Assembly: GCF_000025625.1 (NCBI RefSeq)
Contig: NC_013922.1
Coordinates: 1,116,001-1,180,000, forward strand
DNA from: Natrialba magadii ATCC 43099
Lineage (GTDB): Archaea > Halobacteriota > Halobacteria > Halobacteriales > Natrialbaceae
Length of the DNA: 64,000 nucleotides
Reading direction: 5' to 3'
Shown piece by piece: positions 35,645-43,938 of this stretch. A program made the translations under genes and the position numbers. Numbering within the stretch: the first letter of the stretch is position 1; every line of letters begins with the position of its first letter. The notes beneath the pieces were generated by a model. The model saw nothing but the letters and a program-made list of their open reading frames with translations, searched no databases and was not told the origin of the DNA.

Positions 35645-36721
35645 ATGAACGGACTTCTCTGGACAGTGTTCGTCGTTATCGCCGTGGTAACGGTGTTCGT
35701 CGGATTCCTCACGCTTTCGCTATCGGTCTTTCTGTTCTGGTTCGATGGCAGGCGGACGGCTGCTCGCGCGGAAATCGCACCGGCGATACTGACACGTCTC
35801 GACCAGGACGACCCGGAGTGGGACGGCTGGTACCGAGAACTGTCATTGATCGAGCGCTACGTTGCCCGCCAGGTGGTGGCGAGCTATCTGCGACGCATTC
35901 GTGGCCATGAACGGGCGCAACTCGTTCGATTTGCGGAGGACGTGGGGATCGTCGATCACGCCCGCTCGTTGCTCGGCAATCCGTTGCTGTTCAACCGGCT
36001 GCGCGGACTCGTCTGGCTCACGCTACTCGAGTATCCGGTGTCGATCGAGCGGTTGCGAGCGACGAGTACGTCGCACCCTGAAACCAGAGCTGCGGCGGCG
36101 CGGTTGCTCGCCGTTAGCGACGCACCGGAGGCGAGCCAGAACGGGACGGCGTTGCTCTGCTGGTCGGGTGAGGACCGGCTGTCGACGTTCGGACTGGATA
36201 CCCTCTATCAGCTCAACAACACCGACGCGACGGCGCTGTTGACGCTGACTGCCACGGACGGCGTCTGGTGGGACGAGGGCCTGTTGGTGCAGGCGCTGAC
36301 GACGCTTGGCTACTGCCAGTCGACGCAGGAACTCGCGCAGTTCGAGTGGCTCTTGCCGTTGCTCGAGCACGACTCGCCGCGCGTTCGGTCGGCGACGCTG
36401 ATTGCCCTCGGTCAGCACGGCTGGCGCTGGCGGCTGCGCGACCGTATCGACGTGGAGCGGGCACTCACTGATCCGGAGCCGCAGGTGCGAACGGCGGCGT
36501 ACGACCTGTTCAGTCGTTGGGGCGATTCGGACTCGATCGAGTGGCTGCAGTATGGTGTCGTGTCGGATCCCGACGAGCGTTCGCGGCTGGCCGCCGTGCG
36601 TTTTCTGAATCGTTCCGGGACGTCGCTACCTGAGGCCACCGACGACGCCGTCGTCCGAACGATCGACTGGGTTCGCGCCGAACACGCCACACAGCGGCGG
36701 GTGACGACCGGATGGACGTAG
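35645..36721 (+). CDS. Membrane-anchored HEAT-repeat protein
   Basis: This 358-residue protein has one N-terminal transmembrane helix (about 4-30) and then a series of helical pairs consistent with HEAT repeats. The clearest are LLPLLEHDSPRVRSATLIALGQ and ALTDPEPQVRTAAYDLFSRW and the segment SDPDERSRLAAVRFLNRSG. HEAT solenoids bind other proteins. It overlaps the glycosyltransferase start by 10 bases. Its position between a receiver and a polysaccharide synthase suggests it relays the signal at the membrane, which is inference. The start is ATG 35645. Confidence 0.85.
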   Translation: MNGLLWTVFVVIAVVTVFVGFLTLSLSVFLFWFDGRRTAARAEIAPAILTRLDQDDPEWDGWYRELSLIERYVARQVVASYLRRIRGHERAQLVRFAEDVGIVDHARSLLGNPLLFNRLRGLVWLTLLEYPVSIERLRATSTSHPETRAAAARLLAVSDAPEASQNGTALLCWSGEDRLSTFGLDTLYQLNNTDATALLTLTATDGVWWDEGLLVQALTTLGYCQSTQELAQFEWLLPLLEHDSPRVRSATLIALGQHGWRWRLRDRIDVERALTDPEPQVRTAAYDLFSRWGDSDSIEWLQYGVVSDPDERSRLAAVRFLNRSGTSLPEATDDAVVRTIDWVRAEHATQRRVTTGWT

Positions 36722-38112
36722 CGGTCGAAGCCGTTGTCTGGCTCATCAGCTGGTTCTTCCTCGCGTACTTCGCACTGGTAAACGGCAGCTATCTGTTCGT
36801 CCACCTGGTTTCGATTGTCACCCTCCAGCGTGGGATCCGTGACTGGCTGCTCGACCCCGTCTATCACCCCCATAACTCGCCGTTTCTGCCGGGCATTGCG
36901 GTCATCGTCCCGGCGTACAACGAGGAAGTAACCATCGTGGACACCGTCCAGTCGCTACTCAATCTCGAGTACAGCAACCACGAGATCGTCGTCGTCAACG
37001 ACGGGTCGCGAGACGAGACACTCGAGCAACTCATCTCGACGTTCGAACTCGAGCCGGTCGGCGAGGACGTTCCGTTCGATCTGCCCTGCGAGACGGTTCA
37101 CGAGGTCTACCAGTCCTCGCGGGTCGATCTCGTCGTTATCGACAAGGACAACGGCGGGAAGGCAGACGCGCTCAACGCGGGCGTGTTCTTCACGGACCAG
37201 CCGTTGTTCTGTGCGATCGACGCGGACAGTATTATCGAGCGGAACGCGCTCCTCGAGGTCGTCCAGCCGTTCCTGCGCGATCCCGAGCGAATGATCGCCT
37301 CCGGCGGCGCGGTTCGGGTCGCAAATGGCTGTTCGATTACCCGCGGTGTCATCACCGATATCGGACTCTCGCGAAGCCATCTCGCGAATCTCCAGACCGT
37401 CGAGTACCTTCGTGCGTTTCTCTCCGGTCGGATCGGGTTGAGTGGCCTCGGTAGCTTGCTCATTATCTCCGGCGCGTTCGGCCTGTTCAGGACGAGTACA
37501 GTCCGCGAGGTCGGCGGCTACTCGACGGAGACGATCACCGAGGACATGGAACTGATCGTCAGACTCCAGAAACACGTTTCGGACGAGAAACATCGAATAA
37601 CGTTCGTCCCGTACCCAGTCGTCTGGACGGAGGTGCCCGAGCGGCGGGCTGTCCTCGCCCGCCAGCGTGGTCGCTGGTTCAAAGGCATGCTCGAGACGCT
37701 CTGGGTACACCGGCGGATGATCGGCAATCCGAAGTATGGGATGGTCGGCCTGTTCGCGCTGCCCTTTTTTCTCTTCGTGGAGGCGCTCGGCCCGCTCATC
37801 GAGGGCTTGGGCTATATTATCGTCCCTGCTGCCTTTCTCCTCGGCTACCTGAACGTGCCCTTCTTCGTCGTCTTCCTCGGCGTCGCGGTTGGGGTCGGGA
37901 CGCTGCTCTCGTGGCTCTCCGTGCTCAACGAGGTTGTGAGCTTCCGCCGATACAGGAATCCGAGAGACATCGCACTCTTGCTGCTCTATGGCCTCCTCGA
38001 GCACGTGCCGTTCCGCCAGTGGAAGTCGTTCATCACCTGGGTCGCATTCGTCCAGTATCTCCGTGGCGAGACAAGCTGGGGTGAGATGTCCCGACTCGGT
38101 TTTGACCGCTGA
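36712..38112 (+). CDS. Processive family 2 glycosyltransferase (polysaccharide synthase type)
   Basis: This 466-residue membrane GT2 has an N-terminal helix, a cytosolic GT-A domain (about 60-330) and several C-terminal transmembrane helices. Catalytic marks are IVPAYNEE, VVNDGSRDET, the DxD motif AIDADS, ITEDMEL (acceptor base Asp) and QRGRW, the QxxRW motif of processive enzymes such as cellulose, chitin and hyaluronan synthases and PgaC. The enzyme is predicted to polymerise and export a beta-linked polysaccharide. It is the last gene of the 34042-38112 operon. The product is unknown. Confidence 0.92.
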   Translation: MDVAVEAVVWLISWFFLAYFALVNGSYLFVHLVSIVTLQRGIRDWLLDPVYHPHNSPFLPGIAVIVPAYNEEVTIVDTVQSLLNLEYSNHEIVVVNDGSRDETLEQLISTFELEPVGEDVPFDLPCETVHEVYQSSRVDLVVIDKDNGGKADALNAGVFFTDQPLFCAIDADSIIERNALLEVVQPFLRDPERMIASGGAVRVANGCSITRGVITDIGLSRSHLANLQTVEYLRAFLSGRIGLSGLGSLLIISGAFGLFRTSTVREVGGYSTETITEDMELIVRLQKHVSDEKHRITFVPYPVVWTEVPERRAVLARQRGRWFKGMLETLWVHRRMIGNPKYGMVGLFALPFFLFVEALGPLIEGLGYIIVPAAFLLGYLNVPFFVVFLGVAVGVGTLLSWLSVLNEVVSFRRYRNPRDIALLLLYGLLEHVPFRQWKSFITWVAFVQYLRGETSWGEMSRLGFDR

Positions 38113-38130
38113 GCCGGACGATGGTGCAGT

Positions 38131-38200
38131 GACGGAAACGGAAACAGCGACGGAGACGGAAACGGCAACGGCAACGGCAACGGAGACGGCGACCGGGACG
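38131..38200. repeat. GGAAAC/GGCAAC hexanucleotide repeat between GT2 and DUF5788
   Basis: About eleven degenerate ACGGNN hexamers fill most of the gap between the polysaccharide synthase stop and the DUF5788 start. It ends some 38 bases before the next start codon. Confidence 0.85.
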
Positions 38201-38237
38201 GTGTACACTTTTGCCCCTCAGTCCCCAACACAGAGGC

Positions 38238-38678
38238 GTGCAAGAGTTCGAGCGAAAACAACTGCTCGAGCGCGTCGAGCGCGAGGGTGCGACCGTCGGC
38301 GCGGACATTCCCGAGACGATCACGGTGCAAGGTGAGGAAATCGACCTTCGCACCTTCGTCTTCGAGATCAAACGCCGTGAGACAGTACCCCCAGGCGAGC
38401 GCGACCGCGTCGAGCAGGCGAAACGAAACCTCAGACGAGAGCGCGTCGAGCGCATAGAGCAAATCGAGGACGGTGAGATCCCCCGTACAGAGGGCGAAGA
38501 ACTCGCCCAGAGCATCATCGGGATCGACCGCGCGCTGAACGCACTCGAGAACCTCGGTCCAACAGACCTAGAGCGCGAACAGCAGGCCAAGCAGGCTGCC
38601 GACACGAAACGCTGGATGTCGTTCCTCAAACAGGCGCTTGGCCACGAGGACGACCAGAGCGCGCGGCGGGGGCGGTGA
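38238..38678 (+). CDS. DUF5788 family protein
   Basis: This 146-residue charged helical protein matches the haloarchaeal DUF5788 family: EFERKQLLERVEREGATVG, PETITVQGEEIDLRTFVFE and GIDRALNALENLG. I choose GTG 38238 as start because it gives the family N-terminus; a TTG 27 bases upstream is also in frame. The stop overlaps the PolX start by 4 bases (GTGA), so the two are translated from one transcript. The function is unknown, but the link with PolX hints at DNA repair. Confidence 0.87.
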   Translation: MQEFERKQLLERVEREGATVGADIPETITVQGEEIDLRTFVFEIKRRETVPPGERDRVEQAKRNLRRERVERIEQIEDGEIPRTEGEELAQSIIGIDRALNALENLGPTDLEREQQAKQAADTKRWMSFLKQALGHEDDQSARRGR

Positions 38679-40435
38679 TCACAGTGGCGACCAACGCCGA
38701 ACTCGCCGGCCGCTTCGAGGAGTTCGCCGATTTGCTCGAGGCTGATGACGTAGAGTACAAACCCCGCGCGTATCGCCGGGCTGCCGAGAATATCCGGGCT
38801 CATCCCGTTCCGATCGGTGACCGAGTTGCAGACGGCGACGAGGAGATTCTCGACGAAATCGACGGCGTCGGCGACGCGATTTCCGCGAAAATCGTCGAGT
38901 ACGTCGAGACCGGTGAGATCGAGGAACTCGAGGAACTCAAAGCTGAGTTGCCGATCGACATCGCGGACATCACCCGAATCGAGGGCGTCGGCCCCAAGAC
39001 GGCCGGCAAGCTGTACCGCGAACTGGGGATCGAAACGCTGGACGATCTCGAGGACGCCGCTGAGGCCGGCGAGATTCAGGAGGTCAAGGGGTTCGGTCCG
39101 AAGACGGAAGAAAACATCCGCGACAACATCGAGTTTGCACGCGAGGTCGGCCAGCGTCAGTTGCTCGGCGAGGCTCGCCCACTTGCCGACGACGTGCTCG
39201 CCTTTCTCGAGTCGCTCGACGCCGTCGAGCGCTGCGAGGTGGCGGGCTCGATTCGGCGCTGGCGTGAGACCATCGGTGACGTGGACGTGCTCGTCGCGAC
39301 GAACGAGAACGAGACGGTGGTCGAGGAGTTCGTCGGCTGGAACTCCGTCGACAGCGAAATCGAGTCCGGGCCGGCAAAGGCGAGCGTGCGCATCGGCGAG
39401 AGTCGCGTCGACCTCCGCGTGGTCGTCCCCAGCGAGTTCGGCTCCGCACTGCAGTACTTTACGGGAAGCAAGGACCACAACGTCCGACTCCGCAACTACG
39501 CCATCGACCGCGGCCTGAAGGTCAACGAGTATGGCGTCTTCGACGTCAGCGACCTCGATGAGGGAGACGAGGGCCAACGCGTCGGCGAGCGTATTGCCGG
39601 CGAGACCGAGGACGGGATGTACAACGCACTCGGGCTACCGTGGATTCCGCCGGAACTGCGAACCGACCGCGGTGAGATCACGGCCGCCGAGAACGACGTT
39701 CTGCCGGACCTGCTCACACACGAGGACATCCGCGGCGACCTGCACAGCCACACCGAGTGGTCCGACGGCAACACCTCCATCGAGGCGATGGTGGCGGCCG
39801 CCGAAGACCGGGGCTACGACTACTTCGGTATTGCAGACCACGCAGAGGGTCCCGGGATCGTCGGCGGCATGGGGCTCTCGGACGCCGAGATTCTGGAGCA
39901 AGTCGAGGAAATCCGCGCGGTCGACGATGAGAGCGAGATTACCGTCTTCGCCGGCATCGAGGCAAACGTCGACGCCGAGGGTGAGATTGGTCTCTCCGAG
40001 GAGGTCATCGACGCGCTCGACGTTATCGTCGCCTCGACCCACAGCGCACTCGACCAGGACGCCGAGCGAGCGACCAACCGGCTCATCACCGCCGTCGAAA
40101 ATCCCGCCATCGACGTTCTCGGACACCCCAGCGGGCGCATGCTGAACGAACGCTCCGGCCTCGACTTCAACGCGAGCGCACTCGGTGCGGCCGCCGCCGA
40201 GCACGGCACTGCACTCGAGGTCAACGCCAATCCGCGCCGCCTCGACCTCTGGGGCAGCGCCGCCCAGGCCGCAATCGACGAGGGCGCGGTAATCGCCGTC
40301 AACACGGACTCCCATCGGCCATCGACACTCGAGTACATGCGCTGGGGCGTCCACACGGCGCGTCGGGGGTGGGCCGAGCCCGAGGCTGTGATTAACACGT
40401 GGGAGCTAGCGGAGTTGCAGGCGTTCCTGCACTGA
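38675..40435 (+). CDS. polX: DNA polymerase X with PHP domain
   Basis: This 586-residue enzyme has the helix-hairpin-helix lead (about 1-145, with GVGDAISAKI, IEGVGPKTAGKL and KGFGPKTEENI). The family X polymerase palm follows (GSIRRWRETIGDVDVLVA plus VDLRVV for the metal Asp residues). The C-terminal PHP phosphoesterase has DLHSHTEWSDGN, IADHAEG, GIEANV and VNTDSHR. It fills short gaps in base excision repair and the PHP part gives 3' end processing. The start is GTG 38675, with another GTG at 38684. It is coupled to DUF5788. Confidence 0.95.
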   Translation: MITVATNAELAGRFEEFADLLEADDVEYKPRAYRRAAENIRAHPVPIGDRVADGDEEILDEIDGVGDAISAKIVEYVETGEIEELEELKAELPIDIADITRIEGVGPKTAGKLYRELGIETLDDLEDAAEAGEIQEVKGFGPKTEENIRDNIEFAREVGQRQLLGEARPLADDVLAFLESLDAVERCEVAGSIRRWRETIGDVDVLVATNENETVVEEFVGWNSVDSEIESGPAKASVRIGESRVDLRVVVPSEFGSALQYFTGSKDHNVRLRNYAIDRGLKVNEYGVFDVSDLDEGDEGQRVGERIAGETEDGMYNALGLPWIPPELRTDRGEITAAENDVLPDLLTHEDIRGDLHSHTEWSDGNTSIEAMVAAAEDRGYDYFGIADHAEGPGIVGGMGLSDAEILEQVEEIRAVDDESEITVFAGIEANVDAEGEIGLSEEVIDALDVIVASTHSALDQDAERATNRLITAVENPAIDVLGHPSGRMLNERSGLDFNASALGAAAAEHGTALEVNANPRRLDLWGSAAQAAIDEGAVIAVNTDSHRPSTLEYMRWGVHTARRGWAEPEAVINTWELAELQAFLH

Positions 40436-40462
40436 GTGGGCACTACGGCGTTGCTTTCGACC

Positions 40463-40957
40463 ATGCAATTCCTCCTCGACACCATGTGCGGCGGGCTCGT
40501 TGCCTACCTTCGGATGTGTGACTACGACACGGTCTACGCGGGTGACCGCGAACCGGTACTCGAGTCCGACGACGACCTGCTCGCCGTCGCGGCGGCAGAA
40601 GACCGCACGCTCGTCACGCGAGATACCGAACTCGCAGGCCGCGCGGACGATGCGATTCTGCTGACGGCACTCGAGGTGGAGGAACAACTGGGGGAACTCA
40701 GCGAGGCAGGTGTGGAACTCGAACTCGCAGCTGAGCCGTCGTACTGCGGCCGGTGCAACGGGGTACTCGAGCGCGTCGATCCGTCAGCCGAGACGCCCGA
40801 GTATGCGCCGGATCCAGTTGCGGACCCAGGCGACGACGATGGTGGCGACGACGAGGACAGCGATACGATGGCCGTCTGGCGCTGTCGTTCGTGTGGACAG
40901 TATTTCTGGCGTGGGAGTCACTGGGACCGTGTCGCGCGGACACTGAGCGAGTACTGA
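40463..40957 (+). CDS. Mut7-C RNase-like domain protein
   Basis: This 164-residue protein matches the Mut7-C domain, a PIN-related nuclease fold joined to a zinc ribbon. Seen are FLLDTMCGGLVAYLRMCDYDT, EDRTLVTRDTELAGR, and Cys pairs CGRC and CRSC ending in GQYFWRGSHWDRV. A disordered acidic stretch (about 112-138) splits the zinc ribbon. The start is ATG 40463. It follows polX by 27 bases on the same strand and probably belongs to its transcript. Confidence 0.92.
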   Translation: MQFLLDTMCGGLVAYLRMCDYDTVYAGDREPVLESDDDLLAVAAAEDRTLVTRDTELAGRADDAILLTALEVEEQLGELSEAGVELELAAEPSYCGRCNGVLERVDPSAETPEYAPDPVADPGDDDGGDDEDSDTMAVWRCRSCGQYFWRGSHWDRVARTLSEY

Positions 40958-41315
40958 CGGGTAAAGTACCACGGGTCCGGTGACCCGTGGCGTTCCCAGA
41001 GGCGCGTCACGCCCAGAACCGGGCGGTAAAGCGTGTGAATCTTTAATTCCCTTCGCGCTCCCGTTCGGTCGCGTGGAACCAGTAACACCCGAACACGACG
41101 TTCGTATCCGTGAAGGTCAGCCACTTTACGATGGCTCGACACCACCAGTCTCACCACGTCTTACCATGTTTCAGTGCGTGGGTTTTGAGAGGTTGGTAAC
41201 GGCGAGCTCCAGCATAATTCAATTATCTTACCAGTAATAAAACTATGGGTTATGACGAGGGGCGTACGCGATTCACCCACGGGTCGGGTGACCCATGGAA
41301 CTCTCGCTGTACTCT
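40958..41315. mobile_element. Probable non-autonomous IS200/IS605-type element (PATE-like), no transposase
   Basis: This 358-base gene-less segment is bounded by two related hairpins. The left reads CCACGGGT-CCGGTG-ACCCGTGG at about 40969-40990. The right reads CCACGGGT-CGGGTG-ACCCATGG near 41277-41298. Subterminal hairpins of this kind mark IS200/IS605 elements, whose single-strand transposase recognises them. The interior has lower GC near 41208-41252 and no intact TnpA or TnpB. Haloarchaeal palindrome-associated elements of this class are known in Haloquadratum. The exact ends cannot be set without other copies. A pair of hairpin terminators is an alternative. Confidence 0.5.
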
Positions 41316-41474
41316 TTAGAACCCCATCTGGACGAATACGACAGCGAACACGAGGAGCCCGAAAAGAGCGGTGAGTAGGAGCCAGATCGCAACGATGAGT
41401 CCTGCTTGCCGCCCCGTCAATTCTTGACCATCCAAGAAATCGAGCCGTTCTCCAAGCATCTCTTTAAGACCCAT
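41316..41474 (-). CDS. 52-residue single-pass membrane protein
   Basis: A short frame from ATG 41472-41474 to TAA 41316-41318 codes a protein with a charged N-terminus (MGLKEMLGERLDFLDGQELT) and one strong transmembrane helix (LIVAIWLLLTALFGLLVFAV). The composition, amphipathic start and clean hydrophobic span support a real gene rather than chance. An AT-rich stretch ATTAATACG lies about 25-35 bases upstream as a possible TATA box. No family is recognised. It is bounded by the hairpin element downstream. Confidence 0.7.
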   Translation of the reverse strand: MGLKEMLGERLDFLDGQELTGRQAGLIVAIWLLLTALFGLLVFAVVFVQMGF

Positions 41475-41605
41475 TTCTGGATGAAACTACCACCGGACGT
41501 ATTAATCGCAACAGCTGTTTTCAGGTACTGAATCTGGTGTGGATCTCCTATTGCTGCGCTTAGTGTCATCACTGGTCTTTCAGTGGACCAGGACTCGCGC
41601 ACCGT

Positions 41606-42385
41606 TCAGTACACCGCAGCATCGTCGAACCGCCCATTGTAGGCGATGTGATCCGGATGCGTCGGCTCCGTCCCCGAGAGAAACAGCCGCTCCGCCTTCT
41701 TCCACGTGTTCTCGTAGCCAAGATGGAGTAACTCCGCCGTCGTCGTCTGCCACCGGTCGAGTCCGTTCGAGCGGACAATCTGGCGTGGAGTATCGTTCTC
41801 GAACGCCTCACAGAGCTCCGCCTCGGATTCGATCACCGTCTCGAACGCCGTGTGGGCCACACCCACGGAACTCGGCAGGTGCGCATACGACGACGTGAAC
41901 GGCGGCAACTCGAGTTCGTCCGCCAGCCGGCGCGCCCGTCGATTGTGCGGCGGCAGGTGTTTCGGGTTAAAAGTCTCGATGGCGTCGATCGTCTCGCAGT
42001 ACTCGCGCAGGTCGGCGGGCGAGAGACTCACGTTCAGGAAGTCCGGATGCGGGGCGAGCACCGTCGCGTCCTGTCGGTCGAACGCTGCCATCGCGGCCTC
42101 GAGTGTGATGAAGTCCGGCACCGGCTCCTCGAGTCCGATCGCGAGCACGTGTTTTCGGTCCGACCAGGGACCGGTGAACACCTCACGACCAGGAACGACC
42201 AGCAGGTCGTCGTTCGAGTACTGTGTGGCTGTCTCCCGAATCTCTGGCAGCCGTTGGAAGTGCGGTGCGTAGACGATCACGTCGAGTTCCGCTTGCGTGG
42301 CGCGCTCGACGACGGTTTCGTCGAGCACCTTCACGTGGCAGTCGACCCGAGACGACACTCCATCACTCACGGCTGCTCGTTTCAC
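41606..42385 (-). CDS. PHP-domain associated phosphoesterase-like protein
   Basis: This 259-residue protein has the layout of a PHP domain: DCHVKVLDETVVERATQ at the start, IVYAPHF, LLVVPGREVFTG, VLAPHPDF and ETFNPKHLP, then SSYAHLPSSVG. The His and Glu residues match metal positions of PHP phosphoesterases, though the classic first motif HxH appears as DCHVKV. No ATG is available at the start; GTG 42383-42385 is used. The substrate is unknown. It converges with no neighbour and stands alone. Confidence 0.85.
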   Translation of the reverse strand: MKRAAVSDGVSSRVDCHVKVLDETVVERATQAELDVIVYAPHFQRLPEIRETATQYSNDDLLVVPGREVFTGPWSDRKHVLAIGLEEPVPDFITLEAAMAAFDRQDATVLAPHPDFLNVSLSPADLREYCETIDAIETFNPKHLPPHNRRARRLADELELPPFTSSYAHLPSSVGVAHTAFETVIESEAELCEAFENDTPRQIVRSNGLDRWQTTTAELLHLGYENTWKKAERLFLSGTEPTHPDHIAYNGRFDDAAVY

Positions 42386-42508
42386 GACCGGAGAGTTATG
42401 AATTCTGATTCGCCACAGGTCCAGCTACCGGGGTCGAACTCGTCTACTCGGTCACATGTACTACGAAAAGACCATTAGGGCGGCCCGTCCAGTTCGACGC
42501 GAAGACGA

Positions 42509-42808
42509 ATGGGAACGGGACTAGCCTGGGAATGCGAAATCGACGGCTGTGGCGAAGTCTTTGGCGACATCGAGTCGGCTGTCACCCATCAGGCGACGGC
42601 GCACGACCATCTCGAGTGTGAAATCTGTGATGCGCTCGTTCCCGATGGGTATCTCGCGATCCGCCACACGTTCACGGAACACAGCCGTGCGGAGTACGTC
42701 CGCGCGTACGGCGCGAACTCGGCCGATGTGCGCGAGCGAGAGGAATTACTGGAGACAGTTGCGGATGTGGCTGATCCGGAGTCGCTTGGCTCCGACGTTC
42801 AGGAGTAG
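42509..42808 (+). CDS. Small C2H2-type double zinc finger protein
   Basis: This 99-residue protein has two zinc fingers. The first is CEIDGCGEVFGDIESAVTHQ-ATAH (C-x4-C-x12-H-x4-H) and the second CEICDALVPDGYLAIRHTFTEH. A charged helical tail follows. Small C2H2 proteins like this are common in haloarchaea and are mostly uncharacterised; DNA, RNA or protein binding are all possible. The start is ATG 42509, divergent from the PHP gene. Confidence 0.85.
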   Translation: MGTGLAWECEIDGCGEVFGDIESAVTHQATAHDHLECEICDALVPDGYLAIRHTFTEHSRAEYVRAYGANSADVREREELLETVADVADPESLGSDVQE

Positions 42809-42891
42809 GTGCAATTCACAGCCCGGTACGAACTGTTTGACTGGCTGACTAGTGACTGACAGAGACGCCGTCTCACTCGCTCGTCGGCGTG

Positions 42892-43329
42892 CTATCGCTC
42901 GTCGGAGTCGAGCACGCGGATCTGGTCTCCGCGAACCGTCACCGGAATCGGAACCGTCGCTTCGTAGAGTTCGACCGTCACCTGATCCTTGCCTTCGTCG
43001 ATGCGCTGAACCTGTGCCTTCTCGCCTTTGAACGGCCCAGCGATGAGTTCGACGATGTCTCCCTCCGCGATCCCCTCGACGTCCGGCTTTGGCGAGAGGA
43101 AGTGCTCGACTTCGGAGATGTCGGACTCGCCGGGGACGATGCTGCGCGCGTGGGGGATGTCCTCGAGGACGCGGTTCAGGACGGCGTTACCTTCGGCTTC
43201 GACCATCACGTACGAGGTCAGCGAGTCAGGCGCGAGCGCGGCGTGAATCTCTGGCTCTTCGCGATTGATGATCATGTCCGCGACGGTGCGCTCCTGGCTC
43301 GCCGTCGTTTTGACAGCGAAGATGCCCAT
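42892..43329 (-). CDS. spt5: Transcription elongation factor Spt5 (NusG homologue)
   Basis: This 145-residue protein has the NGN domain (1-80, [20 protein letters not shown] and SYVMVEAEG) and a KOW domain (88-140, [21 protein letters not shown]). It binds the RNA polymerase clamp and increases processivity. Its ATG (43327-43329) overlaps the SecE stop codon by one base, the standard archaeal secE-spt5 coupling. Confidence 0.96.
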   Translation of the reverse strand: MGIFAVKTTASQERTVADMIINREEPEIHAALAPDSLTSYVMVEAEGNAVLNRVLEDIPHARSIVPGESDISEVEHFLSPKPDVEGIAEGDIVELIAGPFKGEKAQVQRIDEGKDQVTVELYEATVPIPVTVRGDQIRVLDSDER

Positions 43330-43508
43330 TAGACACCACCACTACCGGTCAGCAACAGCATGATGCCGCCGATGATGAAGCCGATAAATCCGACCAGTAG
43401 GATGCCTGCGCCGGCGATCTTCGACACCTGGAGGAACTCCTGGGTGGTGGGTGTCGTCGCCATTTTCAACACCCGAACGTACGAGGTGAGATCGTAGGGA
43501 ACGTCCAT
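43329..43508 (-). CDS. secE: Preprotein translocase subunit SecE (Sec61 gamma)
   Basis: This 59-residue tail-anchored protein has an amphipathic N-terminal helix ([20 protein letters not shown]), the conserved [13 protein letters not shown] stretch and a single transmembrane helix ([18 protein letters not shown]). It is a subunit of the SecYE translocon. The start is ATG 43506-43508. In many haloarchaea ftsZ lies just upstream, but here the upstream neighbour is a divergent acidic gene. Confidence 0.95.
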   Translation of the reverse strand: MDVPYDLTSYVRVLKMATTPTTQEFLQVSKIAGAGILLVGFIGFIIGGIMLLLTGSGGV

Positions 43509-43672
43509 ATTTGTCTGTTCACAACGCGGGGACTTTTATCTGTCTTTCGTGTTTTCCGAGAGATCGATCCCGGCTGAACCCGCCTGTACTCGAGTACCGA
43601 CCGCCGACAACAGCCATCCGACGTTGCACTCGACGGCCGGTCGTCCAAACGGCTTGCGGCTGAAGTCGGAGT

Positions 43673-43906
43673 ATGGCAGAAGACAACACCGATCGAACGG
43701 ACGAGTACGAATCGGAGCGCAAGGCGGAGATCGAGGACGAACTCGAGCGCATCGACCGCGATCCGGACGAGGTCGACGAGGGGAGTACCGACGTTGGGTC
43801 CCAGAGCGCACCGAGGCGGGACGAACGTGGCGAGCAGGACGAACTGGGAGGCGAGGAGGGCGAGGAGGGCGAGGAGGCAGCCGAACGCGAGGAGACTGAA
43901 GAGTAG
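43673..43906 (+). CDS. Small, very acidic hypothetical protein
   Basis: This 77-residue frame codes a protein with over a third Asp and Glu. It has a short helical region (EYESERKAEIEDELERIDRD) and a Glu/Gly tail coded by a GGCGAGGAG repeat. No fold or family is recognised. A clean ATG and third-position bias favour a gene, while low complexity makes chance more likely than usual. It is divergent from secE and converges with the F420 oxidoreductase. Confidence 0.55.
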   Translation: MAEDNTDRTDEYESERKAEIEDELERIDRDPDEVDEGSTDVGSQSAPRRDERGEQDELGGEEGEEGEEAAEREETEE

Positions 43907-43938
43907 CGAGCCGACTCCTCCTCGAACAGGAGCCCGTC

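Noticed and set aside
38033-39577. 514-codon minus-strand frame opposite DUF5788 and PolX
   Set aside because: Spans two coupled plus-strand genes and lacks domain support.
40980-41237. 85-codon plus-strand frame inside the hairpin-bounded segment
   Set aside because: It starts within the hairpin stem and has no TnpA or TnpB motif. It may be a relic but cannot be supported as a gene.
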